A program made the position numbers and the translations under genes. Positions 54,022-60,634 of a stretch of 64,000 bases of DNA are shown here, piece by piece. The DNA is from Aequorivita capsosiphonis DSM 23843 (GTDB lineage Bacteria; Bacteroidota; Bacteroidia; Flavobacteriales; Flavobacteriaceae): NCBI RefSeq assembly GCF_000429125.1, contig NZ_AUBG01000011.1:62001-126000 (forward strand). The letters run 5' to 3'. The notes under the pieces were generated by a model. It saw only the letters and a program-made list of their open reading frames with translations, made no database searches and had not been told where the DNA came from. Every line of letters begins with the position of its first letter. The stretch's first letter is position 1.

Positions 54022-56319
54022 ATGTTTAAAAAAACAATCTATACAATTGCAATTCTCAGTTGTTTCAGCACTTTCGCCCAGAATAAGGATTTCACCCAAT
54101 TTGTAAATCCATTTATCGGCACCGAAAATATGGGGCATACTTTTCCCGGAGCCACGGCACCGTTTGGAATGGTTCAGCTGAGTCCGCAGACAAATGTGGA
54201 AGCAATGTATAAATCCGACGGTAGTTACAATTCCAAAACTTATGAATATTGCGCGGGCTATCAATACGCAGACTCCACCATCATAGGTTTTTCACACACC
54301 AACTTTAGTGGAACAGGACATTCAGATCTGGGGGATTTCTTGGTGATGCCAACCCTAGGAAAACTGGTTTTGGATCCGCTGGAAACCGAAAACGGCGAAA
54401 AAGGATTTTTGTCTTCCTATTTCCATAAAAACGAAATGGCGTCACCCGGATACTACAAAGTGAAATTGGACGATTACAATATTTCAGCAGAACTTACCGC
54501 TAGTGACAGAGTGGGTTTTCATCAATATACATTTCCGAAGAGCGAGGAAGCACATATTATTTTAGATATGGTTTACAACGTTTATGGCTACGACGATAAA
54601 AACGTTTGGACTTTTGTGCGCGTTGAAAATGATTCCACTATTACCGGATACCGTCAAACCAATGGATGGGCGAGAACGCGTACCGTTTATTTCGCGATGG
54701 AATTTTCAAAACCCTTTAAAAGTTACGGTCACAAAAAATATGACAAAGCCCAATACAACAGTTTTTATAGAAAATTCAACGAAGAAGAAAATTTCCCGGA
54801 AATGGCTGGAAAAAAAATCCGTGCCTATTTCAATTTTGATACCGAAGAAAACGAAAAGATAGCTATAAAATTTGCACTTTCATCGGTAAGCACGGAAGGA
54901 GCAATGAAGAACTTAAAAGCAGAAATCCCACATTGGGATTTTGAAAAAACCAAAGCGGAAACCAAACAGAAATGGAATGACGAACTTTCAAAAATTGAAG
55001 TAAAATCAATCACTCCCGAAGACCAGATTACCTTTTATACTGCGTTGTATCATACTATGCTCAGCCCTATAATCTATGAAGATGTCGATGGAAAGTACCG
55101 CGGGCTCGATCAAAACATTCACACTTCCGAAGGCTTTATCAACTACACCATTTTTTCACTTTGGGATACCTATCGCGCTTTGCATCCACTTTTTAACATC
55201 ACCCAACCAAAGCGAAACAATGATATGATAAAAAGTATGCTCGCACATCACGACCAAAGCGTGCATAAAATGTTGCCAATTTGGAGCCATTACGCAAATG
55301 AAAATTGGACTATGATAGGCTATCACGCTACTTCGGTAATTGCAGATGCCATTGCGAAAAATGTAGGCGACTTTAATAAAAAACACGCCTTGGAAGCTTC
55401 CATAAACACCGCAAACGTCGATTATTTTGACGGAATTGGCGATTACAAAAAAATGCATTTTGTACCAGAGGATAAAAGTGGATCTTCGGTTTCAAAAACT
55501 TTGGAATATGCCTATGACGACTGGTGTATTGCGCAAATAGCCAAAAGTGTTGGTAATACCGAAGCTGAAAAAGAATATTTAGAGCGTTCGGAATATTTCA
55601 AGAATGTTTATGACCCAGAAATTGGATTTATGAGGCCTAAACTTTCTGATGGAAAATTTAGAAAAGAATTTGATCCATTAGACACCCACGGACAAGGTTT
55701 TATTGAAGGTAACGCGTGGAATTATGGACTTTACGTACCGCAAAATTTAGACGAAATGATCCAAATGATGGGTGGAAAAGAGCGTTTTAGTATGCATTTG
55801 GACTCTCTTTTTACCATGGAGCTGGACGATAAATACATCGAAAAAAATGAAGATATTACCCGCGACGGAATTATGGGGAATTACGTGCACGGCAACGAGC
55901 CCGGCCATCATATTCCTTATCTTTATAATTGGACAAACAAACCGTATAAAACCCAAGAACGCGTTCGTAAAATCATGGCCGAAATGTATGATAGCGAACA
56001 AGACGGTCTCTGCGGAAATGACGATGCTGGGCAAATGAGTGCATGGTATGTTTTCAGTGCTTTAGGATTTTATCCCGTTTTGCCCGGTTCTGCAGAATAT
56101 GCGCTTGGAAGCCCAATAGTTGAAAAAGCTATTTTACATTTGGATAATGGAAATTCGGTAACTATAATCGCAAAAAACCAATCTCCAAAAAATATTTATG
56201 TGAAGAGTGTTTCTGTCGATGGAAAAAAACTGAATCGAAATTACATAACCCATGATGAGATTACAAAGAGTAAAGAAGTTGTTTTTGAAATGACTAGAAC
56301 TAAACCTAACTGGTTTTAA
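54022..56319 (+). CDS. GH92 family alpha-1,2-mannosidase
   Basis: A 765-residue secreted exo-alpha-mannosidase (signal peptide ending CFSTFAQ). The GH92 opening is exact: QFVNPFIGTENMGHTFPG then ATAPFGMVQLSPQT. Likely catalytic acid is the Glu in EGNAWNYG (near 561), and the base pair of Asp lies in GNDDAGQMSAWYVFS (near 667), as in characterised Bacteroides enzymes. HGNEPGHHIPYLYNW (near 622) binds the calcium/sugar. The enzyme would trim mannose from high-mannose N-glycans. Its stop codon TAA (56317-56319) lies in the loop of a palindromic repeat. The next gene is a glycosylasparaginase, supporting N-glycan salvage. Confidence 0.93.
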   Translation: MFKKTIYTIAILSCFSTFAQNKDFTQFVNPFIGTENMGHTFPGATAPFGMVQLSPQTNVEAMYKSDGSYNSKTYEYCAGYQYADSTIIGFSHTNFSGTGHSDLGDFLVMPTLGKLVLDPLETENGEKGFLSSYFHKNEMASPGYYKVKLDDYNISAELTASDRVGFHQYTFPKSEEAHIILDMVYNVYGYDDKNVWTFVRVENDSTITGYRQTNGWARTRTVYFAMEFSKPFKSYGHKKYDKAQYNSFYRKFNEEENFPEMAGKKIRAYFNFDTEENEKIAIKFALSSVSTEGAMKNLKAEIPHWDFEKTKAETKQKWNDELSKIEVKSITPEDQITFYTALYHTMLSPIIYEDVDGKYRGLDQNIHTSEGFINYTIFSLWDTYRALHPLFNITQPKRNNDMIKSMLAHHDQSVHKMLPIWSHYANENWTMIGYHATSVIADAIAKNVGDFNKKHALEASINTANVDYFDGIGDYKKMHFVPEDKSGSSVSKTLEYAYDDWCIAQIAKSVGNTEAEKEYLERSEYFKNVYDPEIGFMRPKLSDGKFRKEFDPLDTHGQGFIEGNAWNYGLYVPQNLDEMIQMMGGKERFSMHLDSLFTMELDDKYIEKNEDITRDGIMGNYVHGNEPGHHIPYLYNWTNKPYKTQERVRKIMAEMYDSEQDGLCGNDDAGQMSAWYVFSALGFYPVLPGSAEYALGSPIVEKAILHLDNGNSVTIIAKNQSPKNIYVKSVSVDGKKLNRNYITHDEITKSKEVVFEMTRTKPNWF

Positions 56320-56334
56320 AAACCTGTTAGGTTT
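56302..56334. repeat. Palindromic repeat over the GH92 stop codon
   Basis: AAACCTAAC and GTTAGGTTT form a 9-bp outer stem with an inner GGTTT/AAACC stem; the GH92 TAA is in the loop. Confidence 0.85.
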
Positions 56335-56360
56335 AAATCCTCCTTGTTGATCTGAACTCC

Positions 56361-56399
56361 TACAAGGTGTTCCCCGTATTTTCAGCGGGGTTCCTTGTA
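56361..56399. repeat. Palindromic repeat TACAAGG...CCTTGTA
   Basis: A 7-bp outer stem (56361-56367 and 56393-56399) and inner CCCCG/CGGGG stem. Typical of dispersed Bacteroidota repeats. Confidence 0.8.
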
Positions 56400-56460
56400 A
56401 GTCTGAAACAGAATAAAATGAATATCAACCACGACTTAACAGAAACAGGAAACAGGACTA

Positions 56461-56493
56461 AAACCCCTAAGGTTTTTGAAACCTTTGGGGTTT
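56461..56493. repeat. Palindromic repeat AAACCCC...GGGGTTT
   Basis: AAACCCC(T)AAGGTTT, loop TTG, AAACCTT(T)GGGGTTT: a long nearly perfect hairpin 44 nt before the glycosylasparaginase start. Confidence 0.85.
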
Positions 56494-56536
56494 GGAACTT
56501 GAAACTTGCAACCTGAAACTTGAAACCAATATTACT

Positions 56537-57535
56537 ATGAAACGCAGAAAATTTATACAAAACGCCACACTTTCCAGCTTAGGAGTTGTAGCTGGAAGTT
56601 CAGTTTTTGCTTCAAAAATTGAAGCTTCAACTTCTAAAATTCTTAATATTAAAAATGAAATAGCAGGTTTTCCTCTGGTTATCGCCACTTGGAATGTAAA
56701 AGAAAGCACCGCCGAAGCTTGGCGCGTTTTGCAGGAAGGAAAATCGGCTCTCGATGCCGTAGAACAAGGCTGTAGAATTGAAGAAGCCAACGCAGAAGGA
56801 CAATCCGTAGGAATTGGGGGCTTACCAGACCGAGATGGAAAGGTGACGCTGGACGCTTGCATTATGGACAGTAAAGGGAATTATGGCGCGGTGGTTTACC
56901 TTCAGAATATATTACATCCTATTTCTGTTGCACGCAAAGTGATGGAAGACACGCCTCACGTTATTTTGGCGGGGAAAGGAGCGGAACAATTCGCTATTTC
57001 AGAAGGCTTTGAACCTGTCAATCTGCTTACAGAAAGATCGAAAAAAGATTGGGAAGAATGGAAAAAAACTTCCGAATATAAGCCTATCATCAACATTGAA
57101 AACCACGACACCATTGGTATGTTGGCCATTGACAAAAACGGCGATCTCTCTGGTGGATGTACCACAAGTGGTTTGGCCTACAAAATGGCCGGCCGTGTGG
57201 GCGATTCCCCAATAATTGGTTCCGGATTGTTTATTGATAATGAAATTGGCGGTGCCACCGCAACCGGTATGGGCGAGGAAGTTTTAAAAACCGTAGGCAG
57301 TTTTTTAATTGTTGAATTGATGCGCCAAGGCAGAACACCACAACAAGCTTGTGAGGAAGCGATTGGTCGAATTATAAAAAAGAATCCCGATTACAGCAAT
57401 TTTCAAGTGGGATATATTGCCGTAAATAAAAAAGGGGAGACAGGATATTATTCCATCCACGACGGATTTTCAGTGACAAAATTTCAGGACGATAAAAACG
57501 AAAATATCCCATCTGATTTTTTTAATAAGAACTAA
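56537..57535 (+). CDS. N4-(beta-N-acetylglucosaminyl)-L-asparaginase (Ntn hydrolase)
   Basis: A 332-residue glycosylasparaginase that splits the GlcNAc-Asn bond of N-glycosylated peptides. I take the ATG at 56537: it gives a twin-arginine signal (MKRRKFIQNATLSSLGVVAG) for export of the folded enzyme; the in-frame upstream start at 56492 only adds repeat-derived residues. The autocatalytic nucleophile is T192 in NHDTIGMLA, with GGCTTSGLAYKMAGRVGDSP and GGATATGMGEEVL as substrate-site and family markers. Follows GH92, and the FucP-like transporter comes after an inserted two-gene module. The related isoaspartyl-peptidase activity is less likely given the context. Confidence 0.88.
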   Translation: MKRRKFIQNATLSSLGVVAGSSVFASKIEASTSKILNIKNEIAGFPLVIATWNVKESTAEAWRVLQEGKSALDAVEQGCRIEEANAEGQSVGIGGLPDRDGKVTLDACIMDSKGNYGAVVYLQNILHPISVARKVMEDTPHVILAGKGAEQFAISEGFEPVNLLTERSKKDWEEWKKTSEYKPIINIENHDTIGMLAIDKNGDLSGGCTTSGLAYKMAGRVGDSPIIGSGLFIDNEIGGATATGMGEEVLKTVGSFLIVELMRQGRTPQQACEEAIGRIIKKNPDYSNFQVGYIAVNKKGETGYYSIHDGFSVTKFQDDKNENIPSDFFNKN

Positions 57536-57560
57536 ACCCTCTGTGTGCTCTGTGCCACTG
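57467..57560 (+). repeat. Direct repeat, copy A: 3' end of the glycosylasparaginase gene
   Basis: About 94 nt from TTTTCAGTGACAAAA to past the stop codon recur at 58437-58530 with point differences. This copy is in the functional gene. Confidence 0.85.
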
Positions 57561-57601
57561 TGGTGGGCTCTTTTACTTTAAAGGAAAACTAAAAACAAGC
57601 A

Positions 57602-58069
57602 ATGAAAGATTTATTGGAGAAAATTTGCACAAAATTAGATTCCCAAAATATAGAATATATGATTTCGGGTAGCCTGGCATTACTGGCTTACACCATTCCC
57701 AGAATGACTCGCGACATCGATATTGTAATAAACATCCAAAACAAGGATGTGGAAAATTTTCTTGGCTTATTTGCAGATAATTTCTACATTGAACCCGCTA
57801 CCGTAAGAGAAGAGGTTTCAAGAAGAGGTATGTTCAATATTATCGATTTTAAGTCTGGTTATAATATCGATTTCATAGTACGGAAAAATTCGGAATTCAA
57901 TCTCCACGAATTCAATCGACGAAAAAAACAGGAGATTTTTGGTTATGAAACTTGGATAGTTTCTATTGAAGATTTAATTATTTCGAAGCTGAGATGGATA
58001 CAGGAAGTTCAGAGCGATACGCAAATAAATGATATTAAATACCTCCTATTAAATCCCAACACCGATTAA
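57602..58069 (+). CDS. Nucleotidyltransferase-fold protein, C-terminus cut by an in-frame TAA
   Basis: A 155-residue protein of the AbiEii/MNT-like nucleotidyltransferase superfamily, recognisable from GSLALLAYTIPRMTRDIDIV (glycine-serine loop and D-x-D metal ligands), FNIIDFKSGYNIDFIV and SIEDLIISKLRW. The frame stops with TAA at 58067-58069 after NPNTD. Directly after it the same frame reads DYVLNWCKKLKLNTYNLL to TGA at 58133-58135, which looks like the missing family C-terminus and overlaps the next gene's ATG by 8 nt. One TTA-to-TAA change would explain this. The product may still work if the tail is dispensable; readthrough is also possible. A toxin-like role is inferred from family and from the paired small gene. 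Confidence 0.75.
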   Translation: MKDLLEKICTKLDSQNIEYMISGSLALLAYTIPRMTRDIDIVINIQNKDVENFLGLFADNFYIEPATVREEVSRRGMFNIIDFKSGYNIDFIVRKNSEFNLHEFNRRKKQEIFGYETWIVSIEDLIISKLRWIQEVQSDTQINDIKYLLLNPNTD

Positions 58070-58127
58070 GATTATGTTTTAAACTGGTGCAAAAAATTAA
58101 AATTGAACACTTATAACTTATTGTCTG

Positions 58128-58406
58128 ATGACTGATACCCCGTTAAATATCCAAAAAAAACAAGTGGAGATTTTTCTTTCTAAAAGCCCGAAGGAAAGAG
58201 CTTCTTTAGGATTTGAGATGATTCAATTTGGTTATGAAGTTTTGAAGCAGAGAATCCGTTCTGAAAACCCAAAATACACTAAATACCAGATTGCCTTCGA
58301 AATTTTTCGTCAACTCCACCAAAAGGATTTTACGAAGATTGAATTAGAAACAATAGAATTCGCTTTTAGAAAAAATAGTCTCAGTCTCCAAAGTCAAGTT
58401 TTTTAA
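58128..58406 (+). CDS. Small helical partner of the nucleotidyltransferase, function unknown
   Basis: A 92-residue mostly alpha-helical protein (KSPKERASLGFEMIQFGYEVL, then KYQIAFEIFRQLHQKDF). I recognise no named family. Its ATG lies inside the extended reading of the nucleotidyltransferase (overlap 58128-58135), the layout of a two-gene toxin-antitoxin or defence pair. If the upstream protein is a nucleotidyltransferase toxin, this could be its antidote, but nothing in the sequence proves it. It is cut off from the sugar transporter gene by the repeats at 58437-58576. Confidence 0.6.
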   Translation: MTDTPLNIQKKQVEIFLSKSPKERASLGFEMIQFGYEVLKQRIRSENPKYTKYQIAFEIFRQLHQKDFTKIELETIEFAFRKNSLSLQSQVF

Positions 58407-58436
58407 GATAAAAGTAAAATTATTCAAACCAATATG

Positions 58437-58530
58437 TTTTTCAGTGACAAAACACCAGGACGATAAAAACGAAAATATTCATCCAATTTTTTTAATAAGA
58501 ACTAAACCCTCCGCGTCCTCTGTGCCTCTG
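58437..58530 (+). repeat. Direct repeat, copy B: decayed copy of the glycosylasparaginase 3' end
   Basis: Matches 57467-57560: the QDDKNENI-coding stretch, the AATAAGAACTAAACCCT end and the beginning of the CTCTGTG repeat are shared, but a 1-nt deletion (and several substitutions) destroys the reading frame. It lies 970 nt from copy A and defines the right edge of the nucleotidyltransferase module. Confidence 0.85.
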
Positions 58531-58576
58531 TGTTTCTGTGGTAAACTAACACCACGGAGGAACAGAGGACACAGAG
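58518..58576. repeat. CTCTGTG-type palindromic repeat
   Basis: CTCTGTGCCTCTGTG on the left and an imperfect inverse (CAGAGGACACAGAG) on the right, with AAACTAAC in the loop. It reaches within 5 nt of the ATG of the transporter gene and is a common dispersed repeat in the phylum. Confidence 0.75.
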
Positions 58577-58580
58577 AAAA

Positions 58581-59912
58581 ATGCACAATACTGCTATGAC
58601 CGAAAAAAAATCCTTCCGCGCCGCATTTATCACTGTTACCGTTCTATTCTTCCTCTGGGGGTTTATCACGGTTTTAGTCGATAGTCTAGTTCCCAGATTA
58701 AAAGATGTTTTTGAGCTCAGTTACTTTCAGGCTGGCTTGGTACAGTTTGCTTTCTTTTTGGCTTATTTGGTGATTTCAGTTCCGGCTGGAGCTTTGCTTT
58801 CGCGAATCGGATATCAAAAAGGAATTATTGTTGGTTTAGGCACTATGGCCGTGGGTTGCCTACTGTTTTATCCCGCCGCTTCCGAAAGGGTATTTTGGAT
58901 ATTTTTGGTCGCCTATTTCACATTAGCTGGCGGAATTACCATTTTGCAGGTAGCGGCCAATCCATATGTTTCCGTACTGGGAAGTGAAGATGGCGCCTCA
59001 AGTAGGTTAAACCTTTCCCAAGCCTTTAATTCTCTAGGAACAGCAATTGCACCTATAATTGGAGCTTCTTTTTTATTGAGCGACACTATAAAATCTTCAG
59101 AAGAAATTTTAGGGTTGACAGAGATCGATAGAAGTTCCTATTACGTTTCGGAAGCTTCTGCGGTACAAACACCATTTTTATATATCGCTTCGTTCATTGG
59201 ATTATTGGCACTCATGTTCGTATTTATAAAGCTTCCGACGATTTTGGAGAAAAGTCCAGTTGGAGGCTACGGAAAATTGCTGAAAAATAAAATTGTAATG
59301 ATGGGCGCACTTGGTATTTTTGTTTACGTAGGTGCAGAAGTTGCCATAGGTAGTTATTTGGTAAATTATTTCACCAGCATGAATCTTTCCGAAGTAATTC
59401 TGCAAAACGAAACTATGAAATACATTGCTGAGAGTCTTTTAAACACCGATTTAAATTCCATTGACCCCAAAGCAATTGTTGGCGCCTTCGTTTTATTTTA
59501 TTGGAGTGGCGCTATGGTTGGACGGTTTATTGGAGCTTATTTGACTAAAATAATGGCTCCAACCAAAGTACTATCAGTTTTTGCCTTTTTGGCCGTGTTG
59601 ATGTTGTTAATTTCAATGAATACAGGAGGTTTAACAGCCATGTGGTCCATTCTTGCTGTAGGGCTTTTTAACTCAATAATGTTCCCAACTATTTTTGCAT
59701 TAACCATTGATGGCCTGGGCGATTTAAAACCTCAAGCTTCCGGTTTGCTCTGTATGGCAATTGTTGGAGGCGCGGTAATTCCGCCAGCTTATGGTTTTTT
59801 AACGGACAACGTTGGGTTTAAAGTTGCGTTACTGCTGGTAATAGCTTGTTATTTATATATTCTTTTCTTTGGAATTTATAAGAGGAAGACAGCTGTTGTA
59901 GCTCAGGCTTAA
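58581..59912 (+). CDS. Sugar MFS transporter (FucP/NagP-like)
   Basis: A 443-residue 12-helix major facilitator of the fucose/glucose/galactose:H+ symporter family: FLWGFITVLVDSLVPRLKDVF in helix 1, SRIGYQKGIIVGLGTMAVG, GITILQVAANPYVSVLG (the family's QVAANPY mark), and LSQAFNSLGTAIAPIIGA. In Bacteroidota relatives (NagP) carry N-acetylglucosamine; since the locus has a mannosidase and a glycosylasparaginase, mannose or GlcNAc is likely. Start at 58581 or the in-frame ATG at 58596 (MTEKK); both are possible. The inner membrane location is clear. Confidence 0.88.
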   Translation: MHNTAMTEKKSFRAAFITVTVLFFLWGFITVLVDSLVPRLKDVFELSYFQAGLVQFAFFLAYLVISVPAGALLSRIGYQKGIIVGLGTMAVGCLLFYPAASERVFWIFLVAYFTLAGGITILQVAANPYVSVLGSEDGASSRLNLSQAFNSLGTAIAPIIGASFLLSDTIKSSEEILGLTEIDRSSYYVSEASAVQTPFLYIASFIGLLALMFVFIKLPTILEKSPVGGYGKLLKNKIVMMGALGIFVYVGAEVAIGSYLVNYFTSMNLSEVILQNETMKYIAESLLNTDLNSIDPKAIVGAFVLFYWSGAMVGRFIGAYLTKIMAPTKVLSVFAFLAVLMLLISMNTGGLTAMWSILAVGLFNSIMFPTIFALTIDGLGDLKPQASGLLCMAIVGGAVIPPAYGFLTDNVGFKVALLLVIACYLYILFFGIYKRKTAVVAQA

Positions 59913-59958
59913 GACACAAAATAGTTCATAACTATTCCTTTTATTCTGCCGAGTATAA

Positions 59959-59999
59959 TTAAACTACTGAATGTTGACTATTCACAATCAGTAGTTTAA
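59959..59999. terminator. Bidirectional terminator between transporter and lipoprotein genes
   Basis: TTAAACTACTGA and TCAGTAGTTTAA form a perfect 12-bp stem with a 17-nt loop, lying between convergent genes. Confidence 0.75.
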
Positions 60000-60012
60000 C
60001 TCAATTTTCATT

Positions 60013-60615
60013 TTAAAAATTATAAGTTTCCAGTTCGTTTTTATCATCACCAAAAAGAATATCAGATCCTTCACTTGGGCCGTTCTTACTTACTTCTACT
60101 ACCGATGGGTTTGAAGGGTACGAACCGTCTTTATAAATAAGTTTTCTCCACTTTCCCTCGGACTGCGTCAGTATAGGTCTCCATCCGTTTTCCATGGATC
60201 GCTCAATATAAAGTGGCGTTCTAGTTACGGTAAATTTAGTAATAGGCTCAATTTGTTTGTTCAGCAACACAATACTACAACCTCCCGTTCCGCAGAAATA
60301 AGGCGACATAAAATTGACAAATACTTCTTTTTTTCCGTCATCATTCAGATCTAATTGTTCGATTTGAAATTTTCTTTGGTCTTCTGGTATGGCACGTAAA
60401 TCGGCTTCAGTCAAATATGTGGTCGTTATGTAATCCTTCACTGTAGCGACTAATTGAGCATCGTTAATTTCATTTTCAAATTCCGGGGTAATTACTGCTT
60501 CTGCAGACTCTATTTTATCAGTTTCCGTTGCGTTCTTTTTTGAATCTTGATTTTTACAGGAACTGAATGCCAATCCAACAAAAATCATAATAATGGTCAT
60601 TTTTCTTATTTTCAT
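60013..60615 (-). CDS. Putative lipoprotein with an EF-hand-like motif, function unknown
   Basis: A 200-residue lipoprotein (lipobox FSSC with C20). The mature part has a Thr/Glu/Ala-rich linker and a globular domain with QLDLNDDGKKEVFVNF, which resembles a D-x-N-x-D-G calcium loop of the FG-GAP or dockerin kind, and a paired-cysteine stretch PYFCGTGGCSIVLL. No known family. It is on the same strand as and 19 nt after cphA, so probably co-transcribed with it. Confidence 0.65.
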   Translation of the reverse strand: MKIRKMTIIMIFVGLAFSSCKNQDSKKNATETDKIESAEAVITPEFENEINDAQLVATVKDYITTTYLTEADLRAIPEDQRKFQIEQLDLNDDGKKEVFVNFMSPYFCGTGGCSIVLLNKQIEPITKFTVTRTPLYIERSMENGWRPILTQSEGKWRKLIYKDGSYPSNPSVVEVSKNGPSEGSDILFGDDKNELETYNF

Positions 60616-60634
60616 CTATTTCTTTTAAGTTAAA

